Source: Nitrospirota bacterium
Lineage (GTDB): Bacteria; Nitrospirota; Nitrospiria; Nitrospirales; UBA8639
Length of the DNA stretch: 9,465 nucleotides
Direction: 5' to 3'
Assembly (NCBI GenBank): GCA_029881175.1
Contig: JAOUNC010000072.1
Coordinates: forward strand, 1-9,465
Shown here one piece after another: positions 1 through 6,214 of this stretch. The translations under genes and the position numbers were made by a program. The notes under the pieces are model-generated. The model saw only the letters and a program-made list of their open reading frames with translations. It did not search any database and was not told the origin of the DNA. Positions within the stretch are counted from its first letter, which is position 1. Every line of letters begins with the position of its first letter.

Positions 1-90
1 ATCATTCATACAAGCATTCTACAAATCATAAAAATGAAACTAAGTAAAGAGAAATGCATCTCATACTAGGATGGGTCTTTTTAAAAATTC

Positions 91-546
91 TTAAAGGGTT
101 GAAGCGGGAGAGGGCCCTAACTGTGGCACGAGAGTTTCATGAATCCGTTGAGATGCGTCGGTTACGGAATTCCATTCTGATTCGGTCATGACCCAGGCAT
201 CCTCGGGTTGGAGTTCAATACGATAATGTTGTTGATCGAGGGAAAACCATTCAAAGTACGGGTGCGGGGAAAGGAGGGGATGAGGGTCAAAGGACAGTAA
301 ACTCACTTTCCCTATTTGCGGAATTGCAAAATCACCTAAGGACTCCCCTGCAAGATCGTCTTCAAGGAACTTGGGGTTGCGAAACTGAATAACCTTCCCG
401 GCGATTTCACCACTCAACGCTCCGGCAAGGCAAAAATCCACAGTCCCCAAGCTGGCAAAGGTTATTTGTCCAACGACAACATGGGGCGTTCGATTATCAA
501 AGTAGCCTTCTTTGACCCAGCGAGCATTTCCAAATTTTTGTGCCAT
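91..546 (-). CDS. Hypothetical protein, 151 aa
   Basis: I do not recognise this protein. It is a soluble-looking, mixed-composition polypeptide with no signal peptide, no membrane segment and no cysteine pair. Its middle is acidic and proline-rich (about residues 60-100), and several tryptophans lie in the N- and C-terminal thirds (W10, W100, W118, W125). The start is supported by AGGA (complement of 555-558) eight bases before the ATG; no competing plus-strand frame looks coding. It is the last of three minus-strand genes, 58 bases downstream of the 67-aa gene, and is probably cotranscribed with it. No clear intrinsic terminator is visible between its stop and the window edge, only an A/T-rich stretch. 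Coding status is inferred from the open frame, the ribosome-binding site and the co-oriented neighbours. Confidence 0.65.
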   Translation of the reverse strand: MAQKFGNARWVKEGYFDNRTPHVVVGQITFASLGTVDFCLAGALSGEIAGKVIQFRNPKFLEDDLAGESLGDFAIPQIGKVSLLSFDPHPLLSPHPYFEWFSLDQQHYRIELQPEDAWVMTESEWNSVTDASQRIHETLVPQLGPSPASTL

Positions 547-604
547 ACATGAATTCCTACAAACACGATCTTTTTTGTAAGGAAGGGTCTAGAGCAGCCA
601 ACAT

Positions 605-808
605 TCAAGGTTTACATAAGGGGCATCGAATTTGAGAGGCAGCATCGGAGTTTTCCAAAGCATCCATTGCCGTATCTTTGTCAGGATATTCTTCCCATCC
701 GCCTTCCCAGAAATCTGCCCGATGAGGGCCGGAAGGAATTTCCAGGCAACGATCTCGATGAATCATCGCCTGATCAAGAGATCGCTTTAAATGTATCCAA
801 TATCCCAT
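605..808 (-). CDS. Small Cys/His-rich protein, 67 aa, possible zinc ribbon
   Basis: Function unknown. The protein has a C-terminal CPLC knuckle (C62, C65) plus C21, H17 and H29. It also has a central tryptophan-rich acidic segment (about residues 33-41) followed by a short helix-like stretch with an alternating Ala/Asp pattern. The layout of an N-terminal Trp/His/Cys region, a middle W-G-G-W-E-E-Y segment and a C-terminal CxxC resembles small bacterial proteins of unknown role that may bind one metal ion; this is inference. AAGGA lies about 10 bases before the ATG on the minus strand. It sits between two other small minus-strand genes. A plus-strand frame overlapping it (667-963) has shadow-like composition and no ribosome-binding site, so the minus reading is preferred. 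Confidence 0.6.
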   Translation of the reverse strand: MGYWIHLKRSLDQAMIHRDRCLEIPSGPHRADFWEGGWEEYPDKDTAMDALENSDAASQIRCPLCKP

Positions 809-835
809 CTTCTCATTTCCTTCTTATCGGAGTGA

Positions 836-854
836 GTCAGGCTTACCGCCTGGC
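836..854 (-). other. Stem-loop in the leader of the 67-aa gene
   Basis: An inverted repeat pairs GTCAGGC (836-842) with GCCTGGC (848-854) around a five-base loop, giving seven pairs of which one is a T-G wobble. On the minus strand it lies about 28 bases before the 67-aa start. It is preceded, not followed, by seven T residues in the direction of transcription, so it does not fit an intrinsic terminator for the upstream 59-aa gene. It could be an mRNA processing or stability element, or chance. Confidence 0.4.
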
Positions 855-878
855 AAAAAAAGAACCTATTTCAACTCT

Positions 879-925
879 GGAAGGAAAAATACCCTATTCG
901 GAAGGGAAAGGACGTAGGAAGGAAA
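879..925. repeat. Three purine-rich short direct repeats
   Basis: GGAAGGAAA occurs at 879-887 and again at 917-925, with the variant GGAAGGGAAA at 900-909. They are spaced 21 and 17 bases apart. The last copy touches the stop codon of the 59-aa gene, so in its transcript the 3' side reads as repeated pyrimidine runs. The meaning is unknown; low complexity alone may explain it. Confidence 0.4.
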
Positions 926-1105
926 TCAATCCTCAAGTAATTGCCATTCGTCTTTATCAATGAAAACTTTTTGCCCCGTTTCAAGCTTGGCCCTGCCTTC
1001 TTTATCAAAAAACTGCATGTACCGCTCAATGCGATCAGCATCATCAATACGCTCTTCTTTCATCATTCCGGTAGGCAATTTAAACCGTCGAATTAGCACC
1101 GCCAT
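926..1105 (-). CDS. Small hypothetical protein, 59 aa
   Basis: Function unknown. The protein is short, highly charged and probably helical. A basic N-terminus (M-A-V-L-I-R-R-F-K-L-P) is followed by alternating acidic and basic residues, and there are no cysteines or membrane segments. The start is well determined: GGAGG (complement of 1114-1118) lies eight bases before the ATG ending at 1105. A longer reading starting from TTG at 1120 would place that Shine-Dalgarno inside the gene, so it is rejected. It is the first of three co-oriented minus-strand genes and lies downstream of a candidate promoter at 1147-1175. The next gene begins 117 bases downstream. Confidence 0.7.
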   Translation of the reverse strand: MAVLIRRFKLPTGMMKEERIDDADRIERYMQFFDKEGRAKLETGQKVFIDKDEWQLLED

Positions 1106-1113
1106 TTCACAAT

Positions 1114-1118
1114 CCTCC
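1114..1118 (-). promoter_or_regulatory. Shine-Dalgarno fixing the start of the 59-aa gene
   Basis: The plus-strand CCTCC reads GGAGG on the minus strand, eight bases before the ATG at 1105-1103. It decides between that ATG and a TTG at 1120 in the same frame. Confidence 0.8.
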
Positions 1119-1146
1119 AAAGTTTAACCCAAAAAATCAGAAAATT

Positions 1147-1175
1147 AGTCTATAGATCTATCTAGAATCCGTCAA
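1147..1175 (-). promoter_or_regulatory. Candidate sigma-70-type promoter for the minus-strand genes
   Basis: On the minus strand TTGACG (complement of 1170-1175, 5 of 6 to consensus) is separated by 17 bases from TAGACT (complement of 1147-1152, 4 of 6). Transcription would start near 1140, giving a leader of about 35 bases before the 59-aa gene. Overlapping short palindromes lie across the spacer and -10 (TCTATAGA at 1149-1156, TAGATCTA at 1153-1160, TCTAGA at 1161-1166) and could form an operator. Consensus match only; no further support. Confidence 0.45.
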
Positions 1176-1181
1176 GATCTC

Positions 1182-1200
1182 GTCTTCCGTTAAAGAAGAC
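1182..1200. repeat. Perfect 6-bp inverted repeat in the divergent intergenic region
   Basis: GTCTTC (1182-1187) and GAAGAC (1195-1200) are exact inverted copies around a seven-base spacer. The site lies just upstream of the candidate minus-strand -35 and about 30 bases from the candidate plus-strand -35. It could be a regulator-binding site; no T tract makes it a convincing terminator in either direction. Confidence 0.35.
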
Positions 1201-1226
1201 TTTCGACAGAAAAATTATCGAGCCTA

Positions 1227-1257
1227 TTGGCCACATGCATAGGTTCTCCTATATAAT
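1227..1257 (+). promoter_or_regulatory. Candidate promoter for the FmdB-type gene
   Basis: A perfect TATAAT at 1252-1257 is preceded by TTGGCC at 1227-1232 (4 of 6 to the -35 consensus). The spacing is 19 bases, longer than ideal. It would give a leader of about 40 bases before the ATG at 1306. The -10 is strong; the -35 assignment is tentative. Confidence 0.45.
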
Positions 1258-1305
1258 TCCTGAAATACCCATTCAATTCTTCTCATCCTTCTCAAGGAGC
1301 TTATC

Positions 1306-1599
1306 ATGCCATTATATGAATATGTGTGTGAATCATGCGATCATCACTTCGAAGCCATGCAAGCGTTGAGTGTGAAACCAGAGGATACGACATGTCCCAA
1401 ATGCCAAACGGCAAAAAGTCGTCGAATCATGTCATCCTTTGCTTCCAAAATAGTCGGGACGCATAAAACGGGCTTTGCGGAGCAGAAAGCCTATGGGATG
1501 TTGGGTGAGCGGATGGATAAATTTGCCAAGCTTCCTCCCATCATGGGACAGCGTGCGGCACCAACAGAAGCCAATTCTCAACCATCCAGTGGAGAATAA
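1306..1599 (+). CDS. FmdB-family zinc-ribbon protein, 97 aa
   Basis: The N-terminus has the family signature: M-P-L-Y-E-Y, then C8-x-x-C11 and C30-x-x-C33, which together would bind one zinc ion. A basic S-R-R-I stretch follows at about residues 38-41. The C-terminal half (residues 45-97) is a lower-complexity tail rich in Ala, Ser, Glu and Pro, as is usual in this family. FmdB-type proteins are named after a putative regulator of formamidase genes, but the role of most members is not established. No formamidase gene is visible here. AAGGAG lies six bases before the ATG, a strong start. A candidate promoter lies directly upstream. It is cytoplasmic by appearance and probably monocistronic, since a 215-base gap follows. 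Confidence 0.88.
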   Translation: MPLYEYVCESCDHHFEAMQALSVKPEDTTCPKCQTAKSRRIMSSFASKIVGTHKTGFAEQKAYGMLGERMDKFAKLPPIMGQRAAPTEANSQPSSGE

Positions 1600-1814
1600 C
1601 TCAACCCTATGTTCCCAAAAATCTACCAGCAGCTCTAGGAATAGGAACCTCTCTGGGTTTTCCTCTCTCATCTTTTTCCTCTTGACATTCATTTCCTGAA
1701 ACCGGAAAGATGGCCTCGTTTTTTACGTCCGAAGATCTTGAGAAATCATTTACCTCTGGATTTTTTACACCTCGATCATTGAAAATTTTGAATATACCAA
1801 GAGAGGCATTCAGC
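1600..1814 (+). other. Intergenic region before the PstS-like gene
   Basis: No gene is supported here. An exact TTGACA occurs at 1682-1687, but positions 16-18 bases downstream give only a poor -10, so a promoter is possible and unproven. A short inverted repeat, TTTCC (1692-1696) with GGAAA (1704-1708), lies in that spacer. The frame of the PstS-like protein stays open up to an ATG at 1710, but that start has no suitable Shine-Dalgarno and would place 35 residues before the signal peptide. I see no terminator for the FmdB-type gene. Confidence 0.5.
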
Positions 1815-2708
1815 ATGGTTCGATGGTTTAGGAAAAAATCTGGCGCTGGCAATCCTTTCTTTCTGATGGTGCCGCTATTCATCCTGTTAATCGCTCCTAT
1901 TACTGCGTTCTTTGCCCTTGACCTTTCATTAGCCCAACAAGGGGCACCTCAAAAGATCTCAGATCTTCCAACGACCATTCTCGTGTCGGGAAATGGACCG
2001 GAACGTGACCTTATTGAGCGATTGGCACAGGCATTTGAACAACGCCATCCTTCGATTTCTGTAGATTTCTTCTGGCATCCCAATGCCAAACCGATCCGAA
2101 CCATTGAACTACAGGAAGCAGACATTGCTATAACAGGAGAAGAAGTTTCCTCTCTACGTTCCACCATGATTGCCAGAGATGGTATCGCCGTCTTAACGAA
2201 TTTTTCCAATCCTGTTAAAGAAATCTCCACGGATCAACTCGCCAATGTGTTTTCGGGAAAACTCCGCTATTGGTCTCAAGTCTATGATGAAGCGCCCCAA
2301 ACAAAAATCGTATTAGTGAATCGAACGACGAATCAAAACATCCGGCAAGGATTTGAAAAATGGCTTCAGATTCCAGATGGCATCCCACGCACCGCCTATC
2401 AAGCCAATACTGAACAAGAAGCCATCACGCGAGTGAGTGGAAATCTGGAAGCCGTGACATTTGTGTCTATGGCCCCTGCCCTTCGGGCCAAAGAAGACGG
2501 CGTGGCCATTAACCTCTTATTCGTTGACCATATTGAACCGGAAGTCCAAACCGTTTTAGATAAACGCTACCCCATTCAGCGCCCCGTAATGTTCATCACG
2601 CATCTACAGCCATCGGCAGCAGTCCTGGCCTTTGAACAATTCGTGTTATCTCAAGACGGCCAACAAATAATTAAACGTAGCAAGTATTATCCCCTGAGCG
2701 ATCGCTAA
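1815..2708 (+). CDS. Exported PstS-like substrate-binding protein, 297 aa
   Basis: The product looks like a periplasmic solute-binding protein of the PstS/PBP-like superfamily. Residues 1-40 form a signal peptide: a basic start (R3, R6, K7, K8), a hydrophobic core at about 14-35, and a likely cut after the Ala of S-L-A (A40-Q41). The mature part has fold landmarks: a first strand and S-G-N-G-P loop (58-62), the A-D-I-A-I-T-G-E-E segment (102-110), R-D-G-I-A-V (121-126), S-N-P-V (131-134) and the V-F-S-G-K-L-R-Y-W block (145-153). The S-G-T anion-binding motif that PstS carries after the next strand is absent; the corresponding stretch reads N-R-T-T-N-Q-N-I-R (169-177). The ligand may therefore not be phosphate. 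No permease or ATPase gene is next to it. The start at 1815 has GAGAGG eight bases upstream and gives a normal signal peptide; an in-frame ATG at 1710 has neither. Confidence 0.8.
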   Translation: MVRWFRKKSGAGNPFFLMVPLFILLIAPITAFFALDLSLAQQGAPQKISDLPTTILVSGNGPERDLIERLAQAFEQRHPSISVDFFWHPNAKPIRTIELQEADIAITGEEVSSLRSTMIARDGIAVLTNFSNPVKEISTDQLANVFSGKLRYWSQVYDEAPQTKIVLVNRTTNQNIRQGFEKWLQIPDGIPRTAYQANTEQEAITRVSGNLEAVTFVSMAPALRAKEDGVAINLLFVDHIEPEVQTVLDKRYPIQRPVMFITHLQPSAAVLAFEQFVLSQDGQQIIKRSKYYPLSDR

Positions 2709-2716
2709 CAAAGACC

Positions 2717-2760
2717 CAACGACAATTCGTTGCGAACCTGTTAGGATTCAACGTCGCAAC
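2717..2760 (+). promoter_or_regulatory. Overlapping alternative hairpins before the biotin carboxylase gene
   Basis: Two perfect inverted repeats share bases 2729-2732. The first is CAACGA (2717-2722) with TCGTTG (2727-2732) around a CAAT loop. The second is GTTGCGA (2729-2735) with TCGCAAC (2754-2760) around an 18-base loop. Because they compete for GTTG, only one can form at a time. A third short repeat, ACTGG/CCAGT at 2759-2770, follows directly. No T tract follows, so a classical terminator is unlikely. Possible roles are leader control of the carboxylase genes or processing of the transcript. Structures are seen in sequence; function is inference. Confidence 0.35.
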
Positions 2761-2791
2761 TGGAACCAGTACCAAGGAATCAGCACAGAGC

Positions 2792-4210
2792 ATGTTCAAA
2801 AAAGTTTTAGTTGCCAATCGGGGAGAAATCGCGATGCGTGTCATCCGGGCATGTCGAGAATTCGGCATTGCCACGGCTGCCATTTATTCGGAATGTGACG
2901 CCACGGCCATCTACGTCAAAAAAGCGAATGAAGCCTACTTGGTCGGCCCTGGACCGGTTCAAGGCTATCTGGATGCCAGACAGATTGTGGGGTTGGCTAA
3001 ACGTATTCGTGCCGACGCTATTCATCCAGGCTATGGCTTTCTTGCCGAAAACGCCGCCTTCGCTAAATTATGCGAAGAAGCCGGCATTAACTTTATTGGC
3101 CCCTCGCCGTATTCGTTGGAACTCCTTGGCGATAAAGTCAAAGCACGAGAACTCGCGATAAAAATTGGGGTTCCCGTTGTCCCGGGGACTGACGGCCCGG
3201 TGGAATCGGTAGAAGATGGTCTGGCCTTTTGTCAACGAGCCGGCTATCCAGTCATGGTCAAAGCCAGCGCCGGGGGAGGTGGCCGCGGATTGCGGGTCGT
3301 CAGATCAGACGAAGAACTCAAAGAAGCCATGGAGGCCGGGGCGCGTGAAGCCCTGGCGGCATTTGGTAATGGCGAACTCTTTATCGAAAAATATATCGAA
3401 CGGCCTCATCATATTGAATTTCAATTATTAGCAGACAAAAATGGCTATGTCATTCATCTGGGAGAGCGTGACTGCTCGATTCAACGGCGGCATCAAAAGC
3501 TGATCGAAATTGCGCCATCATTGGTCTTAACCCCTCGCCTCCGTGCGGAAATGGGTGAAGCCGCCATCGCCATGGCTCGAGCCGCCCAGTTTTACAATGC
3601 CGGAACGGTGGAATTTCTCTTGGATCCTGATGGCCGGTACTATTTCATGGAAATGAATCCTCGCATCCAAGTCGAACATACCGTGACCGAGCAAATTACG
3701 ACCGTCGATATTGTGCAATCACAGCTCTGGATTGCCGCTGGCAGACCCCTGGTCTTTGGGCAACATGAGGTGAATCTCCAAGGTTTCGCTATTCAATCCC
3801 GTATTAATGCTGAAGACCCTCAAAATGGATTTCGACCGTCTTCAGGAAAAATTACGGCGTATCTTTCTCCTGGAGGAGTCGGAGTACGAATTGACGGTGC
3901 GGTGTATAAAGACTATACCGTCCCTCCCTATTATGATGCGCTTCTGGCCAAACTGACTGTGCATGGACGGACCTGGGATGAAACCGTGCGCCGGACCCAT
4001 CGCTCACTTGAAGAATTTATGCTTCGCGGCGTGAAAACCACGATTCCTTTTTTGACAAAAATTATGGAAGAACCGGATTTCCGTGCCGGGCGGTTTGATA
4101 CGAGCTATCTGGAAAGCCACCCCGACTTATTCGATTACGAAAAAATGGAAGAACCTGAGGATTTAGTCATCGCCCTTTCCGCAGCCATTGCTGCGTATGA
4201 AGGCTTGTAA
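2792..4210 (+). CDS. pycA: Biotin carboxylase subunit of a two-subunit 2-oxoacid carboxylase (pyruvate carboxylase subunit A type)
   Basis: Carries out ATP- and bicarbonate-dependent carboxylation of biotin on the partner subunit. At 472 aa it is the usual length for stand-alone biotin carboxylases. The N-terminal domain begins V-A-N-R-G-E-I-A (7-14) and contains H-P-G-Y-G-F-L-A-E-N (78-87). The ATP-grasp domain has K157 followed by the glycine-rich loop G161-G164. The active-site block is M-E-M-N-P-R-I-Q-V-E-H (286-296), with E287, N289, R291 and E295 matching the E. coli AccC catalytic residues. R337 in R-I-N-A-E-D matches the biotin-site arginine. There is no biotinyl domain, which is on the next gene. 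The C-terminal R-G-V-K-T-T-I-P and F-D-T-S-Y-L-E blocks suit the pyruvate carboxylase A group rather than AccC. The start has only a distant AAGGA (13 bases upstream). The homologous CfiB small subunit of 2-oxoglutarate carboxylase is an alternative identity. Confidence 0.9.
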   Translation: MFKKVLVANRGEIAMRVIRACREFGIATAAIYSECDATAIYVKKANEAYLVGPGPVQGYLDARQIVGLAKRIRADAIHPGYGFLAENAAFAKLCEEAGINFIGPSPYSLELLGDKVKARELAIKIGVPVVPGTDGPVESVEDGLAFCQRAGYPVMVKASAGGGGRGLRVVRSDEELKEAMEAGAREALAAFGNGELFIEKYIERPHHIEFQLLADKNGYVIHLGERDCSIQRRHQKLIEIAPSLVLTPRLRAEMGEAAIAMARAAQFYNAGTVEFLLDPDGRYYFMEMNPRIQVEHTVTEQITTVDIVQSQLWIAAGRPLVFGQHEVNLQGFAIQSRINAEDPQNGFRPSSGKITAYLSPGGVGVRIDGAVYKDYTVPPYYDALLAKLTVHGRTWDETVRRTHRSLEEFMLRGVKTTIPFLTKIMEEPDFRAGRFDTSYLESHPDLFDYEKMEEPEDLVIALSAAIAAYEGL

Positions 4211-4226
4211 GCATCTTCGTCCATCT

Positions 4227-4247
4227 AACGGATACTGCATGTCCGTT
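4227..4247 (+). other. Intercistronic hairpin between the two carboxylase genes
   Basis: AACGGA (4227-4232) pairs exactly with TCCGTT (4242-4247) around a nine-base loop, 20 bases before the next start codon. It is followed by GTTT only, too short a T run for a confident terminator. It may tune relative expression of the two subunits or protect the upstream message from 3' exonucleases. Confidence 0.35.
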
Positions 4248-4267
4248 GTTTATGTGAAAGGCTCTCT

Positions 4268-6214
4268 ATGCCACCGAAAAAATTACGAAAAGCCCAAAAA
4301 CGAATGCCAGTTGGTCGTCCAGTGCCTACTCGCATGAAAATCGGGGCTCCCCCGGCACTCGACATTGAAGCTTCTCCCAAACGACAGGTCTATCTGACGG
4401 ATGTGGCCTTACGCGACGGGCATCAATCATTACTGGCAACCAGGATGCGGACCGAGGATCTATTGTCCGTTGGAGCCGACCTAGATGAAGTGGGGTTCTG
4501 GTCTTTGGAAGTATGGGGAGGCGCGACCTTTGATGCCTGCCTCCGGTTTTTAAAAGAAGATCCCTGGGAACGTCTCCGGGCGTTCCGGCAAGCCATGCCC
4601 AAAACCAGACTCCAAATGTTATTGCGTGGGCAAAATGTGGTGGGATATCGGCATTATGCCGACGATGTGCTTGAAAAATTCATTGAACTGTCTGCAAAAA
4701 ACGGCATTGATGTGTTTCGAATTTTTGATGCCCTCAATGATATCCGCAACATGAAACCCGCCATGGAAGTGGTCAAAGCTTGTGGCAAACATATTGAAGC
4801 CACCATCTGTTACACCGTCAGTCCCGTTCATAGCCTGAATCATTTTGTGGAACAGGCCAAACAACTCGAAGACCTCGGGGCCGATACGATATGCATTAAA
4901 GATATGGCAGGCTTGCTGCCACCCTTTGAAGCCTATGAATTAATCAGTCGCCTCAAAGCGACCGTTCGCACGCCCATTCATCTGCATACCCACTACACAT
5001 CTGGTATGGCTTCCATGTCTGCTCTCATGGCGATTATGGGAGGTCTAGATATTTTGGATACCGCGCTGTCTCCTTTGTCTGGCGGCACCTCACATCCTCC
5101 AACTGAATCGTTTATTGCGGCACTTCGGAATACGCCCTATGACACCAAATTGAACTTGCAGCAACTGGCCCCTGCGGCAGACAAACTACGTAAATCACGA
5201 AAACGTTATCGACAATTTGAAAGTGATTTCACTGGAGTCGACACAGATATTCTGCTCTCTCAGGTACCAGGGGGTATGCTCTCAAATTTGGCGGCCCAAT
5301 TAGCTGAGCAAAATGCCCTTGGGAGAATCAAAGAAGTGTTGGAAGAAATCCCACGAGTAAGGAAAGACATGGGATATCCTCCCCTGGTCACCCCCACCAG
5401 TCAAATTGTCGGGACTCAAGCCACATTAAACATTTTGACAGGAGAACGGTATAAGGTCATTACCAATGAGACCAAAAATTACTTCCAAGGGTTATATGGA
5501 AAACCGCCAGGGAGTCTCAACTCAAAAATTCGGCAAAAAGCATTAGAAGGTGACAAGCCGATCTTATGTCGACCCGCCGACAACCTTGACCCGGAAATGG
5601 ATGATGCCCAACAAGAATTAGTCGGAAAGGATATCGCAGAGGAAGATATTGTCTCCTACGCACTGCTCCCTTCCGTCGCTTTGCAATTTTTTGACGAGCG
5701 TGAGAGGGGGGAACTGAAGCCCGAGCCCCTGCAAACCCAGTCAGAAAGTGGGCCAGCTGTGGGACATGACTTACATTTAGCTCCTGTAGAATTCAAAGTC
5801 ACGGTTCATGGGGAGTCGTATCATATTCGTGTTTCTGGATCTGGCCAAACGATTGATGGGACCAAGCCTTACTATATTAAAGTGAATGATAAGCTTGAAG
5901 AGGTCTACCTGGAACCAATACAGGAAGTGTTAGCGGGAGCGCCTGATGCCCCGACTGCGCTCTCTTCCTCAAAAGTCGACGGGCGCCCCAAACCCTCCCA
6001 CCCTGGAGACGTCACCACACCAATGCCCGGTCGTGTGGTGAAACTACTGGTTGCTCAAGGAGATGACGTGAAAGCCGGCGTCCCTTTGCTGGTCGTAGAA
6101 GCCATGAAAATGGAAAATCGGGTACAGGCTCCTATCTCTGGAAAAGTCGTCACAATTTATGTCAAAGAAGGAGATGAGGTGAATCCGGATGAAACCCTGA
6201 TTCATTTGGAATAA
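4268..6214 (+). CDS. pycB: Carboxyltransferase-biotinyl subunit of a 2-oxoacid carboxylase (pyruvate carboxylase subunit B type)
   Basis: Transfers the carboxyl group from carboxybiotin to a 2-oxoacid, most likely pyruvate giving oxaloacetate. The HMG-lyase-like barrel spans about residues 40-310. It has metal ligand D50 in L-R-D-G-H-Q-S, the lysine expected to be carbamylated (K211 in I-K-D-M-A-G), the H240-x-H242 metal pair, and T274 in S-G-G-T-S-H-P-P, matching the catalytic Thr of pyruvate carboxylase. A conserved PYC/OADA domain follows (about 310-480), then a Pro/Ser-rich linker (about 555-580) and a biotinyl domain whose biotin-accepting residue is K614 in E-A-M-K-M. Residues 1-40 form a basic, proline-containing extension before the barrel. 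GAAAGG lies six bases before the ATG. No oxaloacetate decarboxylase beta or gamma subunit is nearby, which argues against a sodium-pumping decarboxylase. CfiA of 2-oxoglutarate carboxylase is an alternative. Confidence 0.9.
   Translation: MPPKKLRKAQKRMPVGRPVPTRMKIGAPPALDIEASPKRQVYLTDVALRDGHQSLLATRMRTEDLLSVGADLDEVGFWSLEVWGGATFDACLRFLKEDPWERLRAFRQAMPKTRLQMLLRGQNVVGYRHYADDVLEKFIELSAKNGIDVFRIFDALNDIRNMKPAMEVVKACGKHIEATICYTVSPVHSLNHFVEQAKQLEDLGADTICIKDMAGLLPPFEAYELISRLKATVRTPIHLHTHYTSGMASMSALMAIMGGLDILDTALSPLSGGTSHPPTESFIAALRNTPYDTKLNLQQLAPAADKLRKSRKRYRQFESDFTGVDTDILLSQVPGGMLSNLAAQLAEQNALGRIKEVLEEIPRVRKDMGYPPLVTPTSQIVGTQATLNILTGERYKVITNETKNYFQGLYGKPPGSLNSKIRQKALEGDKPILCRPADNLDPEMDDAQQELVGKDIAEEDIVSYALLPSVALQFFDERERGELKPEPLQTQSESGPAVGHDLHLAPVEFKVTVHGESYHIRVSGSGQTIDGTKPYYIKVNDKLEEVYLEPIQEVLAGAPDAPTALSSSKVDGRPKPSHPGDVTTPMPGRVVKLLVAQGDDVKAGVPLLVVEAMKMENRVQAPISGKVVTIYVKEGDEVNPDETLIHLE

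Noticed and set aside
558..579. TACAAA/TTTGTA inverted repeat with a T run as a terminator
   Set aside because: The stem is only six A/T-rich pairs, and no plus-strand gene ends nearby for it to terminate.
667..963. Plus-strand open frame of 98 codons overlapping two small minus-strand genes
   Set aside because: No Shine-Dalgarno, composition typical of an antisense shadow, and it covers the better supported 67-aa minus-strand gene.
1432..1882. Minus-strand open frames across the FmdB-type gene and the gap after it
   Set aside because: They overlap a clear FmdB-family gene and the PstS-like signal peptide region, and show no recognisable protein features.
2811..3161. Plus-strand alternative frame inside the biotin carboxylase gene
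   Set aside because: It is an out-of-frame shadow of a strongly conserved enzyme.
4268..6214. Identity as oxaloacetate decarboxylase alpha subunit of a sodium pump
   Set aside because: No beta or gamma membrane subunit is adjacent, and a biotin carboxylase subunit lies directly upstream, which fits a carboxylase.
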